From contig CALEAW010000003.1 of NCBI GenBank assembly GCA_937943605.1, forward strand, positions 1 to 64,000: 64,000 bases of DNA, in the 5' to 3' direction. The translations under genes and the position numbers were made by a program. Each line of letters begins with the position of its first letter. Position 1 is the stretch's first letter. Positions 54,144-63,691 of this stretch are shown piece after piece. The notes beneath the pieces are model-generated. The model did not search any database and was not told the origin of the DNA. It saw only the letters and a program-made list of their open reading frames with translations. The stretch is from an uncultured Sutterella sp. (GTDB taxonomy: Bacteria > Pseudomonadota > Gammaproteobacteria > Burkholderiales > Burkholderiaceae_F).

Positions 54144-55298
54144 ATGTTGCTTGAACTTTTCCGTGCCTTTGCTGATACTTTTCCAGCTTTTAACGTTTTT
54201 AATTATTTGACGCTGCGTGCAGTACTTGCTGCACTGACGGCGATGTTGATTGGGTTTGCGCTTGGTCCTTGGATGATTACGCGCTTACGCAATTTGCACT
54301 TTGGTCAGGCCGTGCGTACGGATGGCCCGAAGACCCACTTAGTTAAAGACGGGACACCGACCATGGGTGGTGCCTTGATTCTTTTTGCAATTACCACGTC
54401 TACGCTTTTGTGGGCTGATTTGTCGAACCGCTTCATTTGGATCGTACTTTTTGTCACTTTGGGGTATGGCGCCATTGGTTGGATCGATGACTATCGTAAG
54501 GTGGTGTACCACAACCCGAAGGGGATGAGCGCGCGTGAAAAATTTACGTGGCAGTCCGTCATTGGTCTGGTCGCTGCGTTTTATTTGGTGTTTGCGCTTT
54601 CTGTGCCGGCGAATGGAACCTTGACCGAAACGGTCGCAGCTTGGGTGGAAGCGGGTTTTCCGCTCGACATTTCAGATAACCTGCATCTCTTGATCCCGTG
54701 CTTTAAGGATGTCGCCCTGCCTTTGGGGTTGATTGGCTTTATGGCCTTTACCTATGTGGTGATCGTAGGGAGCTCCAATGCGGTGAACCTCACTGACGGG
54801 CTTGATGGCTTAGCGATTTTGCCGAGTGTGATGGTCGGTGGTGCCTTGGGGATCTTTGCCTACGTGGTGGGACGTCCTGACTATGCGTCTTATTTGATCT
54901 TTCCGTTTATTCCGGGCGCGGGTGAACTCATTGTGATCGCGGGGGCCTTATTGGGCGCAGGCCTGGCTTTCCTTTGGTACAACGCGCATCCAGCTCAGGT
55001 CTTTATGGGTGACGTGGGTGCCCTGGCTTTAGGGGGCTGTTTAGGCACTATGGCCGTCATTACACGTCAGGAATTGGTGCTTGCCGTCATGGGTGGCGTC
55101 TTTGTCGTTGAGACGCTATCTGTCATGATTCAAACGGTGTACTTCCGTCTGTCGCATGGGAAACGTATTTTCTTGATGGCGCCCATTCATCACCACTTTG
55201 AATTGAAGGGTTGGAAAGAAACGCAGGTTGTGACGCGCTTTTGGATCATTACGATGATTTTGGTCCTCATTGGTCTTTCTACGCTCAAGATTCGTTGA
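54144..55298 (+). CDS. mraY: Phospho-MurNAc-pentapeptide transferase MraY
   Basis: MraY attaches the MurNAc-pentapeptide to undecaprenyl phosphate at the inner membrane to make lipid I. The 384-residue product has about ten membrane helices and the conserved acidic loops DDYRKV (near residue 115), NLTDGLDGLA and the histidine loop APIHHHFELKGWKE. The ATG at 54144 gives the family N-terminus MLLELFRAF; a GTG five codons earlier overlaps the hairpin at 54102-54129. The window has 24 bases between it and murD. Confidence 0.97.
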   Translation: MLLELFRAFADTFPAFNVFNYLTLRAVLAALTAMLIGFALGPWMITRLRNLHFGQAVRTDGPKTHLVKDGTPTMGGALILFAITTSTLLWADLSNRFIWIVLFVTLGYGAIGWIDDYRKVVYHNPKGMSAREKFTWQSVIGLVAAFYLVFALSVPANGTLTETVAAWVEAGFPLDISDNLHLLIPCFKDVALPLGLIGFMAFTYVVIVGSSNAVNLTDGLDGLAILPSVMVGGALGIFAYVVGRPDYASYLIFPFIPGAGELIVIAGALLGAGLAFLWYNAHPAQVFMGDVGALALGGCLGTMAVITRQELVLAVMGGVFVVETLSVMIQTVYFRLSHGKRIFLMAPIHHHFELKGWKETQVVTRFWIITMILVLIGLSTLKIR

Positions 55299-55322
55299 TC
55301 ACATTCGCATTGGACAGTCATC

Positions 55323-56771
55323 ATGCAGAAGGAATCACTCCGTCAGTTGGCTTTAGTTATTGGCCTAGGCGCTTCGGGGCAAGCGTGCGCGCTTCATTTG
55401 GCGCGTCGTGGTTGGCAGGTGCGTGTTGCAGATACTCGTGAAGCACCTGTGGGTGCGAAGCAACTTGCCGAGCGTTTGCCAGAAGCTGAGATTGTGACGG
55501 GTGGATTACCCGAGTCTCTTTTGGAAGGGGTTTCGCTTTTGGTGATGTCGCCAGGGCTTTCACCTTTTTATGGGGATGCTCAACCGATCGTCTCGCGCGC
55601 GAAAACTTTGGGTATTGACGTTGTGGGTGAAATAGAACTCTTTGCAAGAGCCCTTCAGACTTTATCCAAAGAAAAGGCTTACCGCCCCATCGTGATTGGG
55701 ATCACTGGAACCAATGGCAAGACGACAACGACGACACTGGTGACACGTATGGCCAATGCGTCGGGCCGTTATGCAGTGGCGGCTGGCAATATTGGTCCTA
55801 ATGCAGTCACGGAACTAGATAAAGCGTTAGACGCTGACCGATTGCCTGATGTTTGGGTATTAGAGCTCTCAAGCTTTCAGTTAGCTACGACATCATCACT
55901 CGTATGTCAGTCTGCAGCCATTTTGAATGTGACTGAAGACCATCTCGATTGGCATGGTGATATGGTGGCCTATGCGGCAGCAAAGGGGCGTATTTTTGCA
56001 CCTGATACGGTTCGTGTCGTGAATCGTGAAGATGTAGAGACGATGCGACTCGCTGGCACGGGCCCACGCCGTACCTTTGGATCGAACGCCCCTGTGGTTG
56101 AGGGTGACTATGGTTTGGTACAGTGTGACGATAGTCAATTGTGGTTAGCGGCCAAGTTGCCTCAAGGTGGAGAAACGAGCTTTACGCCAGAATCGGCGTT
56201 GCTCATTGCTGGTCGCCACAATGCGATGAACGCATTAGCGGCTTTGGCTTTGGTCGAAAGTGCAGGGTTGCCCCTTGAGCCCGCGCTTGAGGCGCTCGCA
56301 ACGTATCGAGGCGAACCTCACCGTGTGGCGCCAGTGTTGACTCATCAAGGCGTTACCTTTATTGATGATTCAAAGGGTACAAATGTTGGTGCAGTGGTCG
56401 CCGCCCTTAAAGGGTTTGCGGCACAAAGTCGACGCATTTTGATCTTATTAGGGGGCGACGGTAAAGGGCAAGACTTTTCGCCTCTCGTGGATGCCTTGAG
56501 AAACACCACGGGAGCGATTGCACTTATTGGGCGTGATGCTGACAAAATTGGAGCGGTTCTAGCACCGCTCGGTATTCCGATGTGTCGTTGTGCCACTTTA
56601 GAAGAAGCAGTCGATTGGTTGTGGACACATCACCAAACGGGTGACGTCTTATTACTGTCACCGGCCTGTGCGTCATGGGATATGTTCCGTGACTATGCAG
56701 AGCGTAGCGAACGCTTTGTTGCTTGCGCTCATCGTATCGCCGCGGAGGGCTCATTGTGCTCGGACGCATGA
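55323..56771 (+). CDS. murD: UDP-MurNAc-L-alanine:D-glutamate ligase MurD
   Basis: MurD adds D-glutamate to UDP-MurNAc-L-Ala. The N-terminal Rossmann-like part is VIGLGASGQACALHLARRG. The ATP loop is GITGTNGKTTTTTL. ELSSFQL and NVTEDHLDWHG are the catalytic-domain blocks, and the C-terminal domain has DDSKGTNVGA. The 482 residues are slightly long for the family. The end overlaps the ftsW start. Confidence 0.97.
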   Translation: MQKESLRQLALVIGLGASGQACALHLARRGWQVRVADTREAPVGAKQLAERLPEAEIVTGGLPESLLEGVSLLVMSPGLSPFYGDAQPIVSRAKTLGIDVVGEIELFARALQTLSKEKAYRPIVIGITGTNGKTTTTTLVTRMANASGRYAVAAGNIGPNAVTELDKALDADRLPDVWVLELSSFQLATTSSLVCQSAAILNVTEDHLDWHGDMVAYAAAKGRIFAPDTVRVVNREDVETMRLAGTGPRRTFGSNAPVVEGDYGLVQCDDSQLWLAAKLPQGGETSFTPESALLIAGRHNAMNALAALALVESAGLPLEPALEALATYRGEPHRVAPVLTHQGVTFIDDSKGTNVGAVVAALKGFAAQSRRILILLGGDGKGQDFSPLVDALRNTTGAIALIGRDADKIGAVLAPLGIPMCRCATLEEAVDWLWTHHQTGDVLLLSPACASWDMFRDYAERSERFVACAHRIAAEGSLCSDA

Positions 56772-57949
56772 AAGACGATTGGCAAGCGTCAGGCGGTCTG
56801 ACTGATCCATATTCAGGGCGCGTCAGTGCGGCGTGGGAAGTGATGCTTTGTGTCACGGCCTTATTAGCCATTGGGTCGGTGATGGTGTATTCCGCGACCA
56901 CGATGTTTGCTGACAATTCGCGTTATGACGTCGATGCGGGTTACTTCATTGTGAAGCATCTACAAAGCATCGGCGTGGGGTTGTTTGCCTGCTGGGTGGT
57001 CACAAAAATCCCTTTGGCGCTTTGGCAAAAGTATGCGGTGGTTGTGTTTATCGTCGCGTTGATTTTGATGGCGGCGGTCCTTGTGCCAGGGATCGGGCGT
57101 TCGGTCAATGGGGCGAGGCGTTGGATTAGTTTAGGGATCATGAATCTTCAGGTCTCTGAAGTCATGAAAGTGGCCGCATTGATCATAGCTGCCTGGTTTA
57201 CGGTGAAGCGTCAGGAGTATATGCACTCCTTCCAAAAGGGGTTCTGGCCTATGGCGCTGATCATGTTGATCATCGTGGCCTTGATTATGCAACAGCCAGA
57301 CCTAGGTGCCATGTTCGTGATTGTGGCCGAAATCATGGGGCTTCTCTTTTTGGGCGGTCTCTCGTTCAAAATCTTTGTCTCTGTGATTGTGGTGATCATT
57401 TGTTTTGTGTTTTGGATGATTATCGATACGCCATGGCGCTTGGGTCGCTTTTTTGCCTATCTAGATCCATGGGCGCCTGAGCATGTGCTTGATAAGGCCT
57501 ATCAGCTTTCACACTCTTTGATTGCATTTGGGCGTGGTGAACTTTTTGGTGTGGGGCTAGGAGGGTCTGTCGAAAAGCTTTATTACTTGCCTGAAGCACA
57601 TACCGACTTCATCATGGCTGTAATTGCCGAAGAGACGGGATTCGTAGGAGTATGCCTCGTCTTATTTATTTACTATTGGCTTATTCGCCATGCCTTTGAA
57701 ATTGGTCGTCAGGCGATTAAACTTGAACGTTATTTTCCTGGGTTACTCGCTCAGGGGATTGGCGTTTGGTTTGGCGTTCAGGTCACAATTAATGTCGGGG
57801 TTGCGTCTGGTTTATTACCCACCAAGGGGCTGACGTTACCCTTTGTGAGCTTTGGGGGTAGCGCACTACTTTCAGGCTTGGTTGCGATTGGACTTTTGTT
57901 GAGAGTCGACAAAGAGAACAGAATTTTGATGCGCGGAGGTCAGGTTTGA
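56756..57949 (+). CDS. ftsW: Peptidoglycan glycosyltransferase FtsW
   Basis: FtsW polymerises septal glycan strands, paired with FtsI. It is a SEDS protein of about ten membrane helices, with QPDLGAMFVI, YQLSHSLIAFGRGELFGVGLGGS split between loops, and AHTDFIMAVIAEETGF. The catalytic Asp is in the QPDLG-flanking loop region of the family. I use the GTG six bases after CGGAGGG, giving 397 residues and a 16-base overlap with murD; the ATG at 56768 would overlap by four. Its stop overlaps the murG TTG. Confidence 0.95.
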   Translation: MLGRMKDDWQASGGLTDPYSGRVSAAWEVMLCVTALLAIGSVMVYSATTMFADNSRYDVDAGYFIVKHLQSIGVGLFACWVVTKIPLALWQKYAVVVFIVALILMAAVLVPGIGRSVNGARRWISLGIMNLQVSEVMKVAALIIAAWFTVKRQEYMHSFQKGFWPMALIMLIIVALIMQQPDLGAMFVIVAEIMGLLFLGGLSFKIFVSVIVVIICFVFWMIIDTPWRLGRFFAYLDPWAPEHVLDKAYQLSHSLIAFGRGELFGVGLGGSVEKLYYLPEAHTDFIMAVIAEETGFVGVCLVLFIYYWLIRHAFEIGRQAIKLERYFPGLLAQGIGVWFGVQVTINVGVASGLLPTKGLTLPFVSFGGSALLSGLVAIGLLLRVDKENRILMRGGQV

Positions 57950-59046
57950 GTACGACATCTAAACATTTGGTGATTCTTGCCGCTGGTACGGGCGGTCATG
58001 TCATGCCTGGTCTTGCCGTGGCGAAAGTCATGGCCGCGCGCGGCTGGAAGATTACTTGGGTCGGGACAACGACGGGCATGGAAGCTCAGTTGGTTGAACG
58101 CCATGGCATTCCTTTTCATGGTTTAGATTTTCAGGGTATGCGTGGTCGCGGCGTCTTAGGGGCAATCAAGGGTGGCTTTAAGTTAATGGGTGCTTTTATG
58201 GCGGCCAATAAGTTGCTCGGTGAATTAAAGCCCGATGCCGTCTTTTCAACTGGGGGCTATATTGCTGTGCCCGTTGGGTTTGCTGCAAGCCGTCGCAAGT
58301 TACCCTTGGTCATGATGAACTGTGACGCGGACTTGTTGATGTCGACCAACACACTGATGCCGTTTTGTGACGCCTTGGCGTGCGGCTTTGCGGGCGGTGC
58401 GCGTACGTTTGCTAAAGAAAAAGGGCGTACGACGGGTAATCCTGTTCGTCATGACATCGTGGCCATTGCGCCCCCGCAGGATCGTATGGCCGATCGTACA
58501 GGGCCTCTTCGTGTCTTTGTGTTTGGGGGTAGCTTAGGGGCACAGGTCTTTAATGAGACGATGCCTCAAGTGATGGCAAGCATCCCGGAAAATGAACGTC
58601 CGATTTTAGTTCATCAGACAGGTAAGGGCCGTGATGAGCCTGTGCGTGCTGCCTACGAAAAATTGGGTGTGAAGGCAGAAGTGGTGCCTTTTATTGACAA
58701 TATGGCCCAACGTTACGAAGCGTGTGACGTGGTTATTTGCCGTGCGGGTGCGACGAGTGTCTCTGAACTCTGCGCAGCGGGTGTGGCGAGTATTTTGGTG
58801 CCGTTTGTTGCGAAGACTACATCTCATCAGGTCGGTAACGCCCGTTATATGGTTGAACGTCATGCAGCCGTGATGGTACCGCAAGAAGAATTTACCCCCG
58901 AACGTATGTCCGAATTAATGACGGGCCTTACGCGCGATCGTTTGCTGGAGTTGGCCAAGAACGCGCGTGCGACCTCACGCCCGCAGGCCGCAGAAGCTGT
59001 CGCGTCCTTGATTGAAGAAACCGTGGCCAAAAAGGCTCAGGCTTAA
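57946..59046 (+). CDS. murG: UDP-GlcNAc transferase MurG
   Basis: MurG adds GlcNAc to lipid I, forming lipid II on the inner face of the membrane. The nucleotide-sugar loops are AAGTGGHVMPGLAVA near the N-terminus, FGGSLGAQVFNETMP in the middle, and CRAGATSVSELCAAG. The 366 residues are typical. The start is TTG, supported by GGAGGT upstream and by the four-base overlap with the ftsW stop. murC follows after 34 bases. Confidence 0.96.
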   Translation: MSTTSKHLVILAAGTGGHVMPGLAVAKVMAARGWKITWVGTTTGMEAQLVERHGIPFHGLDFQGMRGRGVLGAIKGGFKLMGAFMAANKLLGELKPDAVFSTGGYIAVPVGFAASRRKLPLVMMNCDADLLMSTNTLMPFCDALACGFAGGARTFAKEKGRTTGNPVRHDIVAIAPPQDRMADRTGPLRVFVFGGSLGAQVFNETMPQVMASIPENERPILVHQTGKGRDEPVRAAYEKLGVKAEVVPFIDNMAQRYEACDVVICRAGATSVSELCAAGVASILVPFVAKTTSHQVGNARYMVERHAAVMVPQEEFTPERMSELMTGLTRDRLLELAKNARATSRPQAAEAVASLIEETVAKKAQA

Positions 59047-59080
59047 GTCAGCCATCGAAGGCACTTCAGGAGAAATAAGA

Positions 59081-60481
59081 GTGAAATTTTTAGTCAATCA
59101 TCTGCATTTCGTCGGTATCGGCGGCGCGGGTATGAGTGGCATTGCCGAAGTCATGCTCAATTTGGGCTATGTTGTGAGTGGCTCTGACTTGGCGCGCAGT
59201 GCTGTTACTGAACGTTTGCAGTCTTTAGGCGCACGTATCTATTACGGTCACGATAAAAAGCATATTCGTGGTGCTGACGCTGTCGTGATTTCGTCCGCGG
59301 TTCACGAGGATAATCCTGAGGTTGTTGGTGCGCGTGAATTAGATATTCCCGTGGTGCCCCGTGCCGTGATGTTGGCCGAACTCATGCGTTTACGTCGCGG
59401 GATTGCGATTGCCGGGGCGCATGGTAAGACCACCACCACGTCATTAACCGCATCGCTATTAGCTGCAGGTGGCCTTGATCCAACCTTTGTGATTGGCGGC
59501 AAGTTAAATAGCGCAGGTGCCAATGCACGTCTTGGTACAGGCGAATTTTTGGTGGCGGAAGCTGACGAGTCCGATGCCTCCTTCTTGAATTTGACGCCTG
59601 TGATCTCAGCCGTGACGAATATTGACGAAGACCATATGGATACGTATGGTCATAGTTTTGATAATTTGAAGTCCGCTTTTGTGGACTTCTTGGGGCGTTT
59701 GCCTTTTTATGGGGTGGCTGTCCTTTGTGCTGATGACGAAAATGTTCGCTCGATTCGTCCGCGTGTCACTAAACCGGTCATTTTCTATGGCTTGAGTGAT
59801 GATGCACAGGTGCGTGCGATTGATGTGCGTGCGTGTGGGACGCAGATGGCCTTTACAGTTTTGCGTCCGGACCATCCGCCATTGCCTGTGGTGTTGAATT
59901 TGCCTGGTTTACACAATGTTCGTAATGCGCTCGCCGCTGTCGCGATTGCGACGGTTGTGGGGGTGTCTGACGACGCAATTGTACGAGGTTTGGCAGAATT
60001 CCGTGGGGTTGGTCGTCGATTTACGCAGTATGGCGAGATTGCCTTGCGTACGTCCGATGGTTCGGTGCGCGGTCACTATCGCTTGATTGATGATTACGGT
60101 CACCATCCGCATGAAATGGCTGCGACCTTGCAGGCTGTACGTGGAGCTTGGCCCAATCAGCGTGTGATCGTAGCTTTCCAACCGCATCGCTATACGCGTA
60201 CGAGAGACTGCTTTGATGCGTTTGTGGACGTGTTGGCGGAGATCGAAGGTTTGGTACTCGCTGAAGTTTATGCAGCGGGCGAACCTCCGATTAAAGGGGC
60301 AGATAGTGAACATTTAGCCAAGGCTATTGCGGCCAAGGGACGTCACACGCCAGTGGTTGTCCCTGTGACGGAAGTGGCTCGTGCGATTGAAGAGATGGCC
60401 GAAGATGGCGACGTTGTCATTACGATGGGGGCTGGCTCGATTGGTCGAGTGGCCCCACAGATTGCTGATCAAGCACATTGA
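59081..60481 (+). CDS. murC: UDP-MurNAc-L-alanine ligase MurC
   Basis: MurC adds L-alanine to UDP-MurNAc, the first peptide step. The N-terminal block HFVGIGGAGMSGIAEVM, the ATP loop AGAHGKTTTTSL and EADESDASFL are diagnostic. I use the GTG seven bases after AGGAGA (MKFLVNHLHFVG), giving 466 residues. A longer frame starts inside murG and has no support. ddlB starts 14 bases after its stop. Confidence 0.97.
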   Translation: MKFLVNHLHFVGIGGAGMSGIAEVMLNLGYVVSGSDLARSAVTERLQSLGARIYYGHDKKHIRGADAVVISSAVHEDNPEVVGARELDIPVVPRAVMLAELMRLRRGIAIAGAHGKTTTTSLTASLLAAGGLDPTFVIGGKLNSAGANARLGTGEFLVAEADESDASFLNLTPVISAVTNIDEDHMDTYGHSFDNLKSAFVDFLGRLPFYGVAVLCADDENVRSIRPRVTKPVIFYGLSDDAQVRAIDVRACGTQMAFTVLRPDHPPLPVVLNLPGLHNVRNALAAVAIATVVGVSDDAIVRGLAEFRGVGRRFTQYGEIALRTSDGSVRGHYRLIDDYGHHPHEMAATLQAVRGAWPNQRVIVAFQPHRYTRTRDCFDAFVDVLAEIEGLVLAEVYAAGEPPIKGADSEHLAKAIAAKGRHTPVVVPVTEVARAIEEMAEDGDVVITMGAGSIGRVAPQIADQAH

Positions 60482-60495
60482 ATTTGGGAAGAATT

Positions 60496-61428
60496 ATGAA
60501 ATCGTTAGGACGTGTTGTTCTGTTAATGGGTGGCGTTTCTTCTGAACGTGAGGTCTCTCTCATGTCGGGAGAAGGTGTTTATAACGCACTGCTTGAAAAA
60601 GGTGTGGATGTCACCAAGTTCGATCCGAAGACCGATCGTTTGGAAACCTTAGAAAAGGGTGCTTTTGACCGTGCGTTTATTGCGTTACATGGTCGCTTGG
60701 GTGAAGACGGGACGATTCAAGGGGTGTTGAATTACTTGAATTTGCCCTATACGGGTCCTGGTGTCACGGCGAGCGCTATGGCTATCGACAAGGATTTAAC
60801 GAAGCGCGTTTGGAAGAGCGCAGGCATTCCTGTGCCTCAGGGTGTTGTGTTGGCGGCAGACGCATCTGACGATGAATTGGCTCAAGTTATTGAGACCCTC
60901 GGGGCGACGGGTTTAGTTGTGAAGCCCGCGCATGATGGCTCTTCGATTGGTGTAACAAAGTTGAATACGCCGACCGTGGAAACGTTGCGTCAAGCCTTGG
61001 CTGAAGCTGCGACGCGTGACCAGACTGTCCTCGTCGAAGAATATATCCGCGGTCGTGAATTTACGGTGGCGGTGCTTGATGGTCAAGCTTTGCCTGTGAT
61101 CGAAATTCGCGCCCCTGAAGGTGACTACGACTTTAACAACAAATATTTTGGCGATGCGGTGAGTTACGACTGCCCCGCGAAGTTAAACGATGCCGAAACC
61201 GCTTCGTTGTCTGCGACGTGCGAAAAGGCCTTTAAGGCGATTGGTGCACGTGGTTGGTCGCGCATTGATGCTATGCAACGCCCAGATGGCTCCTTTGTGT
61301 TACTCGAAATCAATACGTCGCCTGGTATGACGCCGCATTCCTTGGTGCCGATGGCGGCGCGTGCTGTAGGTATGGCCTATGGTGACCTTTGCGTCAAGGT
61401 ACTGACGCTTGCTCAGACGGACAGTTGA
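60496..61428 (+). CDS. ddlB: D-alanine-D-alanine ligase
   Basis: Ddl makes the D-Ala-D-Ala used by MurF. It is an ATP-grasp enzyme of 310 residues. Blocks are LMGGVSSEREVSLMSG, ALHGRLGEDGTIQGVL, YTGPGVTASAMAIDKDLTK and the C-terminal LLEINTSPGMTPHS. The ATG at 60496 with GGAAGA upstream is better than a TTG six codons earlier that overlaps murC. ftsQ follows after 35 bases. Confidence 0.97.
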   Translation: MKSLGRVVLLMGGVSSEREVSLMSGEGVYNALLEKGVDVTKFDPKTDRLETLEKGAFDRAFIALHGRLGEDGTIQGVLNYLNLPYTGPGVTASAMAIDKDLTKRVWKSAGIPVPQGVVLAADASDDELAQVIETLGATGLVVKPAHDGSSIGVTKLNTPTVETLRQALAEAATRDQTVLVEEYIRGREFTVAVLDGQALPVIEIRAPEGDYDFNNKYFGDAVSYDCPAKLNDAETASLSATCEKAFKAIGARGWSRIDAMQRPDGSFVLLEINTSPGMTPHSLVPMAARAVGMAYGDLCVKVLTLAQTDS

Positions 61429-61463
61429 TAGGCGAGAGACCCGCGTAAAAGCAGATCTTACTC

Positions 61464-62390
61464 ATGACACAAAAGACAAACCCGACGCCCGTTGAGACGT
61501 TAACACCGGAGGAAGCATTAGCCAAGCGCGCGAGAGATCGCGCGCTTGCGGCTAAGCGTGAATCACGTCGGGCAACCTTGCGATTTGGTACAAAAGTTGG
61601 CGTGACGCTAGCTTTGGTGCTCGGTATTGCGTTTGGTGCCGATCGTGTGGCACAAAGCGTAATGCGTTTGCCTGTGTTTCAGTTTTCTAAACTGGAACTC
61701 TCTGGTAACTTAACGCGTGTGCCCATCGAACGCGTGAAAGAAGCCGTTGAACCCATGTTAAAGGGCAACTACTTTACCGAAGATCTTGAAGCTGTGCGTG
61801 TGGCTGTTGAGACTGTGCCTTGGGTGAGTCGTGCGACGGTGCGACGTGTGTGGCCAAATGAACTTCATATTGAGGTGGAGATTTATCAGGCTTTGGCGAT
61901 TTATGAAGATGGCCGCTTAGTGGATACGAATGGCGTGTTGTTTTCAGCGAACCCCGATGAACGCGACAATCCTTCTGAAGCGCTCCCCAACTTTTATGGC
62001 CCAGTCACACAAACAGCTCTCATTGCACGTTACTACCGCGAGTTTGTTCGTGCACTGCAACCGATTGGTGCGACGGTCACTGATGTGACGTGTAGCGACC
62101 GCGGGAGTTGGAGTCTAGTGATGGCTTCGCCAGACATTCCGCCCACGCGTGTGGAACTTGGACAAGAGGAAGTGGGATCTGGCGTGATTGCCAAGCTCGC
62201 AGATATGGCTGCGGCTTATCCTCGTGTGGTGGAATTGATGGACGGTCCCCCAGCTTCTATTGACCTTAGGTACAATCGGGCTTTCGCGGCTACCCTTCCC
62301 GACCGCGAAGCCATGGCAAGACTTCGGGAAGCTAAAGAAGAAACGGAATCATCGGTCGAAGAGCCCGATGTGACGCAGCCGAATGAATAA
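61464..62390 (+). CDS. ftsQ: Cell division protein FtsQ
   Basis: FtsQ is the bitopic hub that joins early and late divisome proteins. The 308-residue product has a charged N-terminus (about 1-40), a membrane helix (about 47-63, VGVTLALVLGIAFGA), a POTRA domain with FSKLELSGNLTRVPIERV, and a beta domain (WPNELHIEVEIYQALAIYED, in two strands). The C-terminus is acidic. The Shine-Dalgarno sequence is weak. Its stop overlaps ftsA by eight bases. Confidence 0.93.
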   Translation: MTQKTNPTPVETLTPEEALAKRARDRALAAKRESRRATLRFGTKVGVTLALVLGIAFGADRVAQSVMRLPVFQFSKLELSGNLTRVPIERVKEAVEPMLKGNYFTEDLEAVRVAVETVPWVSRATVRRVWPNELHIEVEIYQALAIYEDGRLVDTNGVLFSANPDERDNPSEALPNFYGPVTQTALIARYYREFVRALQPIGATVTDVTCSDRGSWSLVMASPDIPPTRVELGQEEVGSGVIAKLADMAAAYPRVVELMDGPPASIDLRYNRAFAATLPDREAMARLREAKEETESSVEEPDVTQPNE

Positions 62391-63612
62391 CCCGAATGAT
62401 TATCTTGTTGGCCTAGATGTTGGCTCGCATAAAGTGCTGTGCGTCATTGCTCGCCCGGGTGATGAGCCTGGGTTTTATCGTGTATTGGGCTATGGGCTTG
62501 AATTATCTAATGGGATTCGTAACGGGATTGTGACGGACTTGGAAGCCGTTGTGAGCTCTGTCCGTGAGGCAGTTGGTCGTGCGAGGGCTGCGGCGAACAT
62601 CCCCATGCCTGAAAAAGCATGGGTCGCGATTGGTGGCAAAACCTTGACGAGCGAAAACTGTACAGGGACTGCGGTGGTGCGTGGTAACGAAGTGAAGCGT
62701 GCTGACGTGGAAGCCGCTGAAAGTAATGCGCGCGCTCATAGTCGTCAACAGGGTCGTCAGCTCATCAAGATGATTCCGCAAGGGTATAGTTGCGGCGATG
62801 TGTTTACGAGCTCGTCGCCCATAGGGTTGACGGGCAACAAAGTGATGGCGGTCTATCACGCTGTCTATGGGTCAATATCTAACGCAGAAAATATGAAGCG
62901 TTGCGTGCAGCGCTCAGGGCTTGAATTGGCGGGTTATGAACCTCATCCGTGGGCCGCGGCAGGGGCAGTGTTGACGGACGCGGATCGCTATTGCGGGACG
63001 GTGGTTTTTGATATTGGGGCAGAGACCACGTCGATTACGCTCTGTTATGAAAACATGATTACGTTGACAGACGTGAGACCCTATGGCGCAGAATTCTTTA
63101 CGCGAGATATTTCGTCTTTCTTTGCATTGAGCTTAGAAGAAGCGGAACAACTCAAACGTGTATCGGGACATTGTACGAAAGCCGTATTGCCGACGGATAC
63201 CGTTCAGGTCAAAGCCGAAGGCGAGTTACGCCCGCGCTTATATTCAAAACAATTGTTAGTTAAAACCCTTCGTGCGCGTGCAGAAGAGTTTTTTACGCTT
63301 TATAAGCATTTATTAGAAAAAGCTGGGTGTCTAGACAAGGTACACTGCGTGGTGCTGACGGGCGGTGGTTCATCGTTACGTGGTATTGATGACGTAGCAA
63401 AAGAAGTATTTGGTGTCCCAGTTCGTCTCGGTCGACCGATATACTTAGAAGACAATTCGCCACTTTCGCAATTGCCTGAGGCGAGTGTTGCTGTTGGTTT
63501 GATTGCCGCTGCTGCACAAGGTCAGGCGATGCGTGATACGCGTGGCTATCGGACACTCTCGTTCCCGAGTATATCCGGAAAGCTTTCAACGATATTTATT
63601 GGGGATTATTGA
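62383..63612 (+). CDS. ftsA: Cell division protein FtsA
   Basis: FtsA is an actin-like ATPase that tethers FtsZ to the membrane. The 409-residue protein starts with the phosphate-1 loop LVGLDVGSHKV and has FDIGAETTSITL (phosphate-2) and VLTGGGSSLRGI (adenosine). The last residues (SGKLSTIFIGDY) stand where the family has an amphipathic membrane-targeting helix; they are less basic and lack the usual Trp and Arg. It overlaps ftsQ by eight bases and is followed by ftsZ after 79 bases. Confidence 0.95.
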   Translation: MNNPNDYLVGLDVGSHKVLCVIARPGDEPGFYRVLGYGLELSNGIRNGIVTDLEAVVSSVREAVGRARAAANIPMPEKAWVAIGGKTLTSENCTGTAVVRGNEVKRADVEAAESNARAHSRQQGRQLIKMIPQGYSCGDVFTSSSPIGLTGNKVMAVYHAVYGSISNAENMKRCVQRSGLELAGYEPHPWAAAGAVLTDADRYCGTVVFDIGAETTSITLCYENMITLTDVRPYGAEFFTRDISSFFALSLEEAEQLKRVSGHCTKAVLPTDTVQVKAEGELRPRLYSKQLLVKTLRARAEEFFTLYKHLLEKAGCLDKVHCVVLTGGGSSLRGIDDVAKEVFGVPVRLGRPIYLEDNSPLSQLPEASVAVGLIAAAAQGQAMRDTRGYRTLSFPSISGKLSTIFIGDY

Positions 63613-63691
63613 GCCTTCTATTCTCTGTGATAGTAGGCAGACAAGATGATTCTCGGCCATAATTAAAAGATTCGACATTTTGGGGTAGAAA

